Source of the DNA: an uncultured Collinsella sp.
GTDB taxonomy: Bacteria > Actinomycetota > Coriobacteriia > Coriobacteriales > Coriobacteriaceae
Length of the DNA stretch: 64,000 bases
Reading direction: 5' to 3'
Assembly: GCA_937923795.1 (NCBI GenBank)
Contig: CALDWI010000037.1
Span: 26,928-90,927 of the forward strand
The notes below the pieces were generated by a model. That model had not been told where the DNA came from. It saw nothing but the letters and a program-made list of their open reading frames with translations, and searched no databases. The position numbers were made by a program, and so were the translations under genes. Positions 24,714-32,534 of the stretch are shown here, piece by piece. How positions within the stretch are numbered: the stretch's first letter is position 1; each line of letters opens with the position of its first letter.

Positions 24714-25025
24714 TTAGTGCGGCCTGTCCGTGTTTCGTTTCTGGCTGCGTTTGATGTGCAGACCGAGGCCGGCGGTTCCCGCGCCTGCTGCCGTGGCGCC
24801 TGCTGCCAAGAGCCATCGTCTGTCGTCTGTCTGTGCCAACGGTTCCTCGCGGTCGCCGCGGTCGAGCTCCGAGAGGTCGACCGTCACTTGCGTGGCGGCC
24901 TGCGCCTGTTCTTGCTGGGCAAAGGCCATGGCTGGCCCAAACGCTAGGATGCTGACGGCGGCGGCCAGGGCGACGACCTTATGCCGCGTGCGCACCGGGC
25001 TCGACCGTCCAGGTGATCGTTGCAA
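24714..25025 (-). CDS. Short surface protein with degenerate sortase-like signal
   Basis: A 103-residue protein: basic N-tail, signal segment (17-36, VVALAAAVSILAFGPAMAFAQ), a 30-residue extracellular part, then LAQTD (63-67), a C-terminal hydrophobic span (71-90) and a basic tail (IKRSQKR). This is the LPXTG architecture with the motif changed to LAQTD. The start is TTG at 25025, inside the end of the previous gene (47-base overlap), with AAGG upstream, indicating translational coupling. It resembles the short anchored partners found beside WxL surface proteins in Firmicutes. Whether a sortase processes the altered motif is not known. Confidence 0.7.
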   Translation of the reverse strand: MQRSPGRSSPVRTRHKVVALAAAVSILAFGPAMAFAQQEQAQAATQVTVDLSELDRGDREEPLAQTDDRRWLLAAGATAAGAGTAGLGLHIKRSQKRNTDRPH

Positions 25026-25578
25026 CCTGATCGCCTTCGCCGGTTACGTGGAAGATGTCGCGCGTGACGCGGGCGACGTTTCCGCTTGTCTTGAGCTTAA
25101 TTTTGTCCGTGCCGCCGGCAATGCCCTGGTAGCCCATGTCGAAGGCTGCATTCTTGGAAAGATCGAGGCCCGTCCCCTGCATTGCGGCGCTTGCGTTCTG
25201 GAGTGCGCCGTCGGGGCCGACCTTAAAGTCGATGGAGTTCTGCGCGGTTCCGGCCTTGGCATCGGCGGCAATGGTCCAGGTGTTCATGGCGTCGATCTTC
25301 ATGTTGGTGACATGGATGCCGTAGGCCGAATGATTGTCGATGGTGGTCGCGTCTTCTGAGGGGCCCTGAAGCGTGCCGTCGGCCTTGGCGACGAAGGGAA
25401 TAACCGTCGGAACTTTGAACTCAACGTTGTCGATCTCGGTCCTGACCATTACTTTCGTTGTTCCAGCGCGCCCGGCTGCCATAGCTGGCGTCGGGGCGGC
25501 GCCCATTGCGAGCGCGAGCGCGAGCCCTGCGCCCACGACGAGCGCTCTGGCTCCGTTCATGTTCCTGGTGATGTCCAT
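24979..25578 (-). CDS. Secreted WxL-like beta-sandwich protein
   Basis: A 199-residue protein with a signal peptide (1-35, ending PAMAA). The mature part has two W-x-hydrophobic motifs about 90 residues apart: W101-T-I (MNTWTIAADA) and W190-T-V near the C-terminus (VATITWTVEPG). In Firmicutes WxL domains the second motif has the form TLTWTLSDAP at the very end, so the ending here is strikingly similar. The front block DNVEFKVPTVIPFVAKADGTL resembles other actinobacterial surface proteins. If WxL-like, it would attach non-covalently to peptidoglycan or to its operon partners. AAAGGA lies seven bases before the start. Confidence 0.75.
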   Translation of the reverse strand: MDITRNMNGARALVVGAGLALALAMGAAPTPAMAAGRAGTTKVMVRTEIDNVEFKVPTVIPFVAKADGTLQGPSEDATTIDNHSAYGIHVTNMKIDAMNTWTIAADAKAGTAQNSIDFKVGPDGALQNASAAMQGTGLDLSKNAAFDMGYQGIAGGTDKIKLKTSGNVARVTRDIFHVTGEGDQVATITWTVEPGAHAA

Positions 25579-25668
25579 GGTCGTTCCTTTCTATTCGCCG
25601 CGGGCCGTCCCCGCGATGATTGGACGAATGCTGATGAATTGCGCGCGGTGCCGCGTCGGCTGAAAAAG

Positions 25669-26178
25669 CTAGTTCTCGGTTTGCTCAACCCGTACCTTGA
25701 CACGTGTCGGATTGCCGTGGCTGTCGAGGGTCTTGGCATCGAGTGCCTGAATCTCGATGTACGCCTCGCCTTCTTTGATGTCGCCGGCGGGGCACGTCTC
25801 GATTGTCTTGCCGGTCTCGACCACACCGGATTCGTACATGGTCTCGTCGTTTTGGATGATGCGGAATCGCTGGGGAAATATATTGTCTTGGACGTTTTGC
25901 ACGTTGACGCGCAGCTTGCCGTTCTCCTGCAGCTGAGCGACCGGCGCGACCGAAATCGTCATCATGTTGTCGCGGACGATGGCATCGAGCTCATCTTGGA
26001 TTTCTTGGCGCGATTTACCCTCTGCCGTCGTGACTGAGGCGCCCGCTTCGGGCACGGGCTGCGACTGCCAGGCGTATAGCCCTACGGCGACAAGGGCGCA
26101 GACGATAGCCAGGCAGACAACGACGAGTTTCTTGCGACGCCCCAGTCCTGCAAGGCGGGGCGGCTTCTTCGCACTCAT
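25669..26178 (-). CDS. Membrane-anchored extracytoplasmic protein of the surface operon
   Basis: A 169-residue protein. A basic N-tail (MSAKKPPRLAGLGRRKK) precedes one membrane span (about 18-36, LVVVCLAIVCALVAVGLYAW). The remaining 130 residues face outward and include SRQEIQDELDAIVRDNMMTISVAP and a beta-rich end, RFRIIQNDETMYESGVVETGKTI. This organisation, a single span followed by a small beta domain, recurs in actinobacterial surface operons, but no named family is recognised. It overlaps the previous gene by four bases (ATGA) and is separated from the WxL-like gene by 90 bases. Likely role: anchor or assembly factor for the secreted partners. Confidence 0.75.
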   Translation of the reverse strand: MSAKKPPRLAGLGRRKKLVVVCLAIVCALVAVGLYAWQSQPVPEAGASVTTAEGKSRQEIQDELDAIVRDNMMTISVAPVAQLQENGKLRVNVQNVQDNIFPQRFRIIQNDETMYESGVVETGKTIETCPAGDIKEGEAYIEIQALDAKTLDSHGNPTRVKVRVEQTEN

Positions 26179-26471
26179 GCGGCGTCCTTGGTGGTATAGA
26201 CACGTGCGAACGTGGACGGGTCCGCTCCAAAGAGCATGTGAAGCATCAGGCGGCGCGAGTAGATGAGCTCGTCAAAGTCGTGAGGGAGCTCGATGTTGTG
26301 GATACGCGCGATGTGGTGGGCGAGCGCCGAGAACGACTCGGGGTCGCAGATCACATCGGTGGTAACGTGGTAGACCGCCGTATCGGGGAATGCCTCTTCG
26401 TCGAAAGGCAGGAGATGGGGATCGTCGTCGACTTCGATGGCGATGCCGTACTGGGGCCAGTAATATGCCAT
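26175..26471 (-). CDS. 98-residue protein with a DUF559-like WP..G.A.E.D core, first gene of the surface operon
   Basis: A small soluble protein. Residues 3-16 (YYWPQYGIAIEVDD) resemble the FxWPexxlavEvDG strand pair of DUF559/Vsr-type endonucleases, including the metal-binding E-x-D; the rest lacks the expected H and K/R catalytic elements and ends ARVYTTKDAA. It may be a truncated or repurposed nuclease fold. GGGAGG lies five bases before ATG 26471, and its stop overlaps the next start, so it is translated as the leader gene of the operon. Function unknown. Confidence 0.6.
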   Translation of the reverse strand: MAYYWPQYGIAIEVDDDPHLLPFDEEAFPDTAVYHVTTDVICDPESFSALAHHIARIHNIELPHDFDELIYSRRLMLHMLFGADPSTFARVYTTKDAA

Positions 26472-26817
26472 GGGAACCTCCCTGCTTTTGGGGCCAAAAC
26501 TTCTGTCGGTTTTGGCTGTCGATGCCGACGGTATCAGCCGCTACTTGACCAATTGCTGACCAAATGCTTGACGGATTGGTGTCTCCGCAGGTAAAAGGCG
26601 GCAAAAAATACTCCAACTTTTTTCGAGTGACAATCGCGCGGTCGGCGACGGCGGGGCCATATGTGTCAAAAGCATCGTCTGCCGAGGAAATCCAGCCGCT
26701 CGCCGAATTGCACGAACGTAAAAATCGCCAATTATGGAGACGGTCTCGAACACGTCGACGAAACGATGCGGTAACATCTCCCTGCAAACACTGTAGTTAG
26801 CTAAAGGGGGAGTTCGC
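26472..26817. promoter_or_regulatory. 346-base divergent intergenic region
   Basis: It separates the surface operon (-) from the oxidoreductase operon (+). It contains a perfect eight-base hairpin GCCAAAAC/GTTTTGGC (26493-26516) just upstream of the minus genes, direct TTGACCAA/CTGACCAA repeats (about 26544-26565), and GCAAAAAATACTCC (26601-26614), which resembles the repeat arm at 10007-10026. A weak promoter for the plus operon is TTGCAC (26708) with AATTAT (26730). No gene was found. Confidence 0.4.
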
Positions 26818-28419
26818 GTGTCTGCAACCATCAAACCCTTCACCGACGAGTTCGAAGAGTATGGCCGCGATGAATCTCGCGCATCGGGCGAAGCGTCGAG
26901 CATCTCGTTTCCGACAACGGAAGACGAGGTCCGTGCCATTTTGGAAACGCTCCATGCCGAGCGTGTTCCGGTAACGGTTCAGGGCGCCCGAACTGGCCTT
27001 GCCGCCGGTGCCGTGCCCCACGGTGGGCATATCCTCAATACTTCCCGTATGAATCGCTACTTGGGCCTTCGCCGCGATGAACAAGGCCAATTTCTGCTGC
27101 GCGTGGAGCCGGGCGTTGTGCTCTCGGAGCTGCGTAAGCAGCTGAGCAAGAAGGTACTGCCGACCGCTGGTTGGGACCAGGCGTCGCTTGAGGCCTACGA
27201 GGAGTTCCAAGAGTCCCCCGAGCAGTTCTTTCCCACCGATCCCACCGAGACGTCTGCCTGTCTGGGCGGCATGGCGGCATGCAACGCCTCCGGCGCCCGC
27301 AGCTACGCTTACGGCCCCATGCGCCCACATATCACGGGACTCCACGTCGCGCTGGCTGATGGCGATTTGCTTGAGCTTCAGCGCGGCGAGGCTTTTGCCC
27401 AGGGCCGCCACCTGTCGCTCGTGACGGCAGCGGGCCGTGCACTCGAACTCGACCTTCCCGACTACACCATGCCCAAGACCAAAAATGCTTCGGGCTATTT
27501 CGTTGCTGACGATATGGATGCCATCGATCTGTTTATCGGCGCGTGTGGCACAATCGGCGTCATCACCGAGCTCGAGATTGCCCTGCAGGCGGCGCCTGCG
27601 GTCGTTTGGGGCGTGAGCTGTTTCTTTGACAGCGAAGACAAGGCCGTGTCCTTCACCGATTCTGTGCGTCCCGTCCTGTCCCACGCGGCTGCCATCGAAT
27701 ATTTCGATGCGGGCGCCCTGGATATCCTGCGTCGTCAGCGTGAGCAGTCGACCGCGTTCGCCTCGCTGCCGGCGCTCGACAAAGAGGCCAAGGTCTGTGT
27801 CTACGTGGAGCTCGACTGCGACGACGAAGTTCAGGCGACTGAGGAGCTGTATCACTTGGGGTGGGTACTGGAGCTTGCGGGCGGCAGCGACGATGCGACA
27901 TGGGTCGCGCGCACCGAGGTCGATCGCGAGTGCCAGCGGTTCTTCCGCCATGCGGTCCCCGAGAGCGTCAATATGCTTATCGACGAGCGTCGCCGCACGG
28001 ATCCCACCATCACCAAACTGGGTTCGGACATGTCGGTGCCCAATGCACGCCTTGCCGATGTCGTGGCCCTCTATCGCCGCACACTGGCCGAAAGCGGGCT
28101 TGAATCTGCTGCCTGGGGGCACATCGGTAACAACCATCTGCATGTGAACATCCTGCCGCGCGATGCGCAGGACTACCGTCGCGGTGGCGAGCTGTTTGCC
28201 CAGTGGGCTGCGGAGGTAACGGCTATGGGCGGTGCCGTTTCTGCCGAGCACGGCGTCGGCAAGATCAAGGCGGGCTTCTTAGAGACGATGTACGGTCACG
28301 AGGTCATGGTCGAGTCGGCGCGGCTCAAGCTCCGGCTCGATCCCGACGGGCAGCTGGGTCGCGGTAACCTGTTTTCGGAGAAGCTCTTGGATGAGCTCGT
28401 CCAGAAAGGGGGCGCGTGA
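26818..28419 (+). CDS. FAD-linked 2-hydroxyacid (lactate/glycolate) oxidoreductase, GlcD/LctD-like
   Basis: A 533-residue flavoprotein of the VAO/PCMH family. The FAD-binding half has VPVTVQGARTGLAAGAVPHGGHIL, FFPTDPTETSACLGGMAACNASGARSYAYGPMR and GACGTIGVITELEIAL. The C-terminal oxidase domain ends with AWGHIGNNHLHVNILP and GGAVSAEHGVGKIKAGF, holding substrate and metal histidines. Directly followed by etfB and etfA, it resembles LctD of the electron-confurcating lactate dehydrogenase of Acetobacterium, which oxidises lactate with NAD+ at the expense of reduced ferredoxin. GTG 26818 is preceded by AAGGGGGAG. The substrate may be lactate or another 2-hydroxyacid. Confidence 0.88.
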   Translation: MSATIKPFTDEFEEYGRDESRASGEASSISFPTTEDEVRAILETLHAERVPVTVQGARTGLAAGAVPHGGHILNTSRMNRYLGLRRDEQGQFLLRVEPGVVLSELRKQLSKKVLPTAGWDQASLEAYEEFQESPEQFFPTDPTETSACLGGMAACNASGARSYAYGPMRPHITGLHVALADGDLLELQRGEAFAQGRHLSLVTAAGRALELDLPDYTMPKTKNASGYFVADDMDAIDLFIGACGTIGVITELEIALQAAPAVVWGVSCFFDSEDKAVSFTDSVRPVLSHAAAIEYFDAGALDILRRQREQSTAFASLPALDKEAKVCVYVELDCDDEVQATEELYHLGWVLELAGGSDDATWVARTEVDRECQRFFRHAVPESVNMLIDERRRTDPTITKLGSDMSVPNARLADVVALYRRTLAESGLESAAWGHIGNNHLHVNILPRDAQDYRRGGELFAQWAAEVTAMGGAVSAEHGVGKIKAGFLETMYGHEVMVESARLKLRLDPDGQLGRGNLFSEKLLDELVQKGGA

Positions 28420-28421
28420 AG

Positions 28422-29237
28422 ATGAGCGATTTCCATATGGTGGTGTGCGTCAAGGCCGTGCCGGGCAGCACCGAGGTCAAGATGGACCCCAAGACCAATG
28501 CCATCGTGCGCGATGGCAAGCAGGCGGTCATTAATCCCTTTGATGCGAGCGCTTTGGAATGCGCGCTGGCGCTGAAGGACGACTTTATCGGCTTTGGCAT
28601 GGATGTGCGCGTGACGGTGGTGTCGATGGGCATCCCCGCGACCGAGTCGCTGCTGCGCGACTGTATCGCCCGCGGTGCCGACGACGCGCTGCTGCTGACC
28701 GACCGAGCCTTTGCGGGCGCCGATACCCTAGCCACCACCTATGCCCTCAAATGCGGTATCGAGGCGCTCGATGAGGACTTCGACCTGCTCATCTGCGGCA
28801 AGATGGCAGTGGACGGCGATACGGCCCAGATCGGCCCCGAGCTTGCCGGTGCCTTTGAGATCCCCTGCGTGACCGACGTGAGCTGCGTGCAAAGCGCGGG
28901 CTTTACGACGTGTGGCTCGCTGGCGCTCGTTCACGGATGCGATGCCGGCGAGGAGACGGTGTACCTTGAGATGCCGTGCGCGATGACGACCGCCAAGGAG
29001 ATTGGCCAGTTGCGTATGCCGAGTATTGCCGGTATTCGCGCGGCAGAGGAGGCGGACGTGCGCGTGGTCAGTGCCGCCGACGTGAACGCCGATTCCTCGC
29101 GTTGTGGCCTTGCCGGATCACCGACGCAGGTCGTGCGCTCGTTTGTGCCCGACCGTGATCAAACGTGCGAGGCCGTTGAGGGAACGGCGTCCGAGCAGGC
29201 GGTAAAACTTGCCAAGATTATCGAGGGGATGGCATAG
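28422..29237 (+). CDS. etfB: Electron transfer flavoprotein beta subunit
   Basis: A 271-residue EtfB. Features are the N-terminal VVCVKAVPGSTEVKMD, NPFDASALECALALKD, VSMGIPATESLLRDCIARGADDALLLTDRAFAGADTLATTYAL, and CGKMAVDGDTAQIGPELA, the AMP/FAD-loop typical of bifurcating Etfs. It forms a heterodimer with EtfA. ATG 28422 is favoured because AAAGGGGG lies nine bases upstream; a GTG at 28416 overlapping the previous stop is only three bases from that site. EtfA begins at the base after its stop codon. Confidence 0.9.
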   Translation: MSDFHMVVCVKAVPGSTEVKMDPKTNAIVRDGKQAVINPFDASALECALALKDDFIGFGMDVRVTVVSMGIPATESLLRDCIARGADDALLLTDRAFAGADTLATTYALKCGIEALDEDFDLLICGKMAVDGDTAQIGPELAGAFEIPCVTDVSCVQSAGFTTCGSLALVHGCDAGEETVYLEMPCAMTTAKEIGQLRMPSIAGIRAAEEADVRVVSAADVNADSSRCGLAGSPTQVVRSFVPDRDQTCEAVEGTASEQAVKLAKIIEGMA

Positions 29238-30443
29238 ATGAGCGGACTGATTATCGATAGCGAAGCCTGTATCGGCTGCGGTCGCTGCGTTCGCGCCTGT
29301 GCCTCGGGCGGCATCGTAGTGGAAGGCGAGCGGCCCAACCGTTGCGCCCGCGTAACCGACGGCTGCATCCTATGCGGCGGATGTGTCGACGCCTGCCCCG
29401 TCAACGCTATCTCGATCGAGCGTGACGAGGCCGCTGGTGCGGTGGACCTTGATGCATATCGAGACATTTGGGTCTTCGTGCAGACTGACGAGCACGACGC
29501 CGTGGCTCCCGTGGCCTACGAGCTCATGGGCAAGGGGCGCGAGCTTGCCGATGCTCGCGGCTGCCGTCTGGTGGCACTGATCGGCATGAGCCCCGAGGGC
29601 TCGCTCGGGGACCTGGAACATCTGGTTTGCGCGGGCGCCGACGAAGTCCTGGCCTGTCGCGACGAGCGTCTGCGCCAAAACGATGCGGAGGTCTACGCCC
29701 ACTTGATCTGCGATTTGGTAGCCGAACGCAAACCCGAGGCCATCCTATACGGTGCGACCGCTTTTGGTCGCGAACTGGCACCCGGCGTTGCCGTGCGTTT
29801 GCAGACGGGTCTTACGGCCGACTGCACCGTGCTTTCGATGGATGCGGAGACGGGCCTACTGCAGCAGACGCGCCCGGCGTTTGGCGGCAACTTGATGGCC
29901 ACCATCATTTGCCCCAACCACCGTCCGCAGATGGCAACGGTGCGCTCCGGTATCTTTAAGGCTCCCGACTTCGACTACGGCCGCTCCGGCACGATCACCC
30001 AGATATCACTTGCGGATGATGCTAAGGCTCGTGTCGAGATCTCGATTCCCGCCGAGGAGTGGGGACAGCAGGCTTCGATCGCCGATGCCGAGCGCCTGGT
30101 CGTGGTGGGTCGCGGCATTGGTTCCAAGAAAAATCTGCCGCTGATGCGAAAGCTCGCCGATGCCCTGGGCGCCGAGCTTGGTTGCACGCGTCCCATTGTG
30201 GAGGCAGGCTGGTTGGAGTATCGCCACCAAATTGGCCAGACGGGTGTATCGGTCTCGCCCAAGCTCCTCGTGAGTATCGGTGTTTCGGGCGCCATCCAGC
30301 ATCTTGCCGGCATCGGTGGGGCTGAGTGCATTATCGCCATCAACGAGGACCCGGATGCCCCCATTTTTGGTACTGCCCAGTACAAGGTTGTCGGCGATGC
30401 CGTCGAGGTCGTCGAGGAGCTGCTGGCTCAGCTTGAGCGCTAG
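29238..30443 (+). CDS. etfA: Electron transfer flavoprotein alpha subunit with N-terminal 2[4Fe-4S] ferredoxin domain
   Basis: A 401-residue EtfA fused to a ferredoxin domain. Residues about 10-60 carry two CxxCxxCxxxC clusters (CIGCGRCVRAC and CILCGGCVDACP). The EtfA body follows, with ATAFGRELAPGVAVRLQTGLTADCT and the FAD site VVVGRGIGSKKNL, GQTGVSVSPKLLVSIGVSGAIQHLAGI and ECIIAINEDPDAPIF. Ferredoxin-fused EtfA occurs in confurcating lactate dehydrogenases (LctC) and related bifurcating complexes, supporting coupling between ferredoxin, NAD and the GlcD-like enzyme. It starts at the base after the etfB stop and overlaps the convergent HD gene by four bases. Confidence 0.93.
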   Translation: MSGLIIDSEACIGCGRCVRACASGGIVVEGERPNRCARVTDGCILCGGCVDACPVNAISIERDEAAGAVDLDAYRDIWVFVQTDEHDAVAPVAYELMGKGRELADARGCRLVALIGMSPEGSLGDLEHLVCAGADEVLACRDERLRQNDAEVYAHLICDLVAERKPEAILYGATAFGRELAPGVAVRLQTGLTADCTVLSMDAETGLLQQTRPAFGGNLMATIICPNHRPQMATVRSGIFKAPDFDYGRSGTITQISLADDAKARVEISIPAEEWGQQASIADAERLVVVGRGIGSKKNLPLMRKLADALGAELGCTRPIVEAGWLEYRHQIGQTGVSVSPKLLVSIGVSGAIQHLAGIGGAECIIAINEDPDAPIFGTAQYKVVGDAVEVVEELLAQLER

Positions 30444-31252
30444 GCGCGCGCCAGCCAGTCGCGCATCTCGTCCTTAAGGCGGCTCCAAGTTGCCTGCGTG
30501 GCGGGGTCGGTAAAGGGCCGCGTGATGCCAAAAGGCGCGTCGAGCAGGCGGTAGATATTGCCCTGCTCGCGCGCCAGCGCGCGGCTTGCCGGATAGACGA
30601 GCTCAAACATGAAGCAGATAAGCCCCACCAAGAAGTCGGCGGGCTCATCGCGCTCATCGCGCGTGACGCAGCGGTGCTCGTCAAAGGCGGCCAGCGTCGG
30701 TGCCGAGAAGTGGCTGGCGAGAAATGCGTCCTCATCCACTTTGAGGATGGTGTCGACGGTGCTGTCGGCGATGGTGCGCATAATGTCGATCTTGTCGCCA
30801 TCGCGCACGATGTCGCAGAAGCTCCGCGTGCGCTCGTCGAGCTGTGCGGGCAGACGGAAATCGCTGTGATAGGCAATGCTCGCTCGGATGAGCTCATCTT
30901 CTTCCGGATCATCGATAAAATCGCGAATGCTCGTTACGGCGGGCGCATCGGCGGGATTCTCGCCAAAGAGGACCTCGATGCCCAGCGCTGCATGGCTCAT
31001 GCTCTCGGCGTCCTTAAAGGTGTCCCAGCGCCGCAGCTGCTCAAAGCGGCCCATATCGTGTAGCAGGCCGCAAAGCCATGCCAGGTCAATATCTTCTGAC
31101 GGCCAGCTCTGCTCGCGCGCTACGGCATCGCATACCTCGACCACGTGGTACGTATGCTCGATTTTGAGCGCGATGCGTGGGTTAGTGGCGTCGTAGGCAT
31201 CGGTGTAGCTTTTGAAGGCCGCGCGCGCCCGGTCTCGATCGATAGCTGTCAT
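30440..31252 (-). CDS. HD-domain phosphohydrolase
   Basis: A 270-residue protein with an HD-type metal-binding set: H33 (KIEHTYHVVEVC), LCGLLHDMGRFEQLRRW (HD pair near residue 66), SHAALGIEVLF and a later YHSDFRLP and RDGDKIDIMR. Proteins of this kind hydrolyse nucleotides or phosphodiesters; no synthetase domain is present, so it is not Rel-like. AGGAAG lies five bases before ATG 31252. It converges with etfA, overlapping by four bases, and shares no terminator with it. The substrate is unknown. Confidence 0.85.
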   Translation of the reverse strand: MTAIDRDRARAAFKSYTDAYDATNPRIALKIEHTYHVVEVCDAVAREQSWPSEDIDLAWLCGLLHDMGRFEQLRRWDTFKDAESMSHAALGIEVLFGENPADAPAVTSIRDFIDDPEEDELIRASIAYHSDFRLPAQLDERTRSFCDIVRDGDKIDIMRTIADSTVDTILKVDEDAFLASHFSAPTLAAFDEHRCVTRDERDEPADFLVGLICFMFELVYPASRALAREQGNIYRLLDAPFGITRPFTDPATQATWSRLKDEMRDWLARA

Positions 31253-31283
31253 AATGACTTCCTAAAAAGTTGTGTCTTTCGAT

Positions 31284-31319
31284 CCGGTGGCAATTGTAGG
31301 TGAACTTTATTGCCACCGG
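31284..31319. promoter_or_regulatory. Perfect 11-base inverted repeat in the HD/azlC divergent region
   Basis: CCGGTGGCAAT (31284-31294) and ATTGCCACCGG (31309-31319) are perfect arms around a 14-base loop. With no U-tract and a position between divergent genes, it looks like an operator or a structured azlC leader. It would bury the TTG codon at 31310, one reason to prefer ATG 31379 for azlC. Confidence 0.5.
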
Positions 31320-31378
31320 TTGATATTTCTGCTGCGTTGCGAGGCGCGCTGCAGACGACTTACCAGAATGGGAGTGGC

Positions 31379-32071
31379 ATGGTCCTTAGGATCTTTAAAA
31401 TCGTCTGGCCAGTGATGCTTACCTATGTTGCAATAGGCGCGCCGTGCGGAATGATCATGGGGCAGACGGGAATGGAACCCTGGATGGTCTTTGCCCTGAG
31501 CAGCACGTTTGTGACGGGCAGCGGCCAGTTTATGATCTGCAACCTGTGGCTGGCGGGCGTGCCTGCAGCATCGATCGTCGCGAGCGTTGCTGCCATCTCC
31601 TCGCGCTTTGCGCTTTACTCGGCATCGATTGCGCCGCATCTGACGGGTGCCTCGAAGCGTCAGACGCTGGCTGTTGCCGCGACACTCACCGAGGAGGCAT
31701 ATGGCATCTCGCTTGCCAAGTTGGTTGAAGGGGAGGATTGGGGCCCGCGCGAGTCCTTTGTGCTCAACGTGATCCTCATCGCAACATGGGGCGTATCGTG
31801 TACGATGGGCGCCATCGTCGGCGCCGTTGTCGATGTTCCCACCGCTATTGCGGGCTTTGTCTGCACATCGCTTTTTATCTGCCTGCTCTTTTCGCAGCGG
31901 CTGTCGCGCGGCAACGTTGTCGCGGCGGTTTCGGGCGCGGTGTCCGTCGCCGTATGCAAGTTCTTGGGCCTCGTGAATATTGCCGTGCCGGCAAGCGTCG
32001 TGGTCGGCATTACCATTGCGCTGGCGTGCGATGCTGTATTTGACGGAAGAGGTGCCCGCGATGCCCGTTAA
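31379..32071 (+). CDS. azlC: AzlC-family branched-chain amino acid exporter, large subunit
   Basis: A 230-residue membrane protein with about five to six spans. The family pieces are visible: WPVMLTYVAIGAPCGMIMGQTGMEPWMV, SSTFVTGSGQFMICNLWLAGVPAASI, SRFALYSASIAPHL and LTEEAYGI. AzlC works with the small AzlD to export branched-chain amino acids and analogues such as azaleucine. ATG 31379 follows GGGAG closely; an upstream TTG at 31310 is possible but lies in an inverted repeat. The azlD start lies 11 bases before the end of this gene. Confidence 0.88.
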   Translation: MVLRIFKIVWPVMLTYVAIGAPCGMIMGQTGMEPWMVFALSSTFVTGSGQFMICNLWLAGVPAASIVASVAAISSRFALYSASIAPHLTGASKRQTLAVAATLTEEAYGISLAKLVEGEDWGPRESFVLNVILIATWGVSCTMGAIVGAVVDVPTAIAGFVCTSLFICLLFSQRLSRGNVVAAVSGAVSVAVCKFLGLVNIAVPASVVVGITIALACDAVFDGRGARDAR

Positions 32072-32384
32072 CGAGTTCTTGGTTCTGTGGCTGTCGTCGT
32101 GGGCTGCTATCGCGTTCTTTCGCATCGCGCCGGCGTTCGCCTTGCGCGGGCGGACCCTGTCGCCCCGCATTACCGAGGCCCTGGGCTATATCCCGCCCGC
32201 TGCCTTTGCCGCGCTGGTCGCCAACGACTTGGTGAGTCCCGGCGCGTTCGACGCGGGGCTCTGGCCTGCCTTGGTTCCCTGGATTGCGGCCGCCGGCGTC
32301 GTGGTCGTGGCGGTCAAGACAAAATCGATGCTGTGGTGCTGCGTCTCGGGCATCGTACTCTATATCGTCTTGAGCCTTATATAG
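32061..32384 (+). CDS. azlD: AzlD-family branched-chain amino acid exporter, small subunit
   Basis: A 107-residue protein with four hydrophobic segments and the AzlD blocks FRIAPAFALRGRTLSPRITEALGYIPPAAFAALVANDL and a C-terminal VVAVKTKSMLWCCVSGIVLYI. It is the partner of AzlC. ATG 32061 has GAAGAGGTG upstream and overlaps azlC by 11 bases, so the two are translationally coupled. A longer frame to 31980 lies inside azlC and is not used. Confidence 0.88.
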   Translation: MPVNEFLVLWLSSWAAIAFFRIAPAFALRGRTLSPRITEALGYIPPAAFAALVANDLVSPGAFDAGLWPALVPWIAAAGVVVVAVKTKSMLWCCVSGIVLYIVLSLI

Positions 32385-32534
32385 GGGTGGCGTCGCGGGC
32401 GCCGAATCTCGTTCCATCCCAACTTGTCGAATTTTTCACCGAGCTGGTCTATTTCTTCTAGTACCATGGTCAAACTTTACTGTAGCAAAGCGTGACGTGG
32501 GCTTTTGTACCCCGTCAGCGGAAATGGGGGTTTC

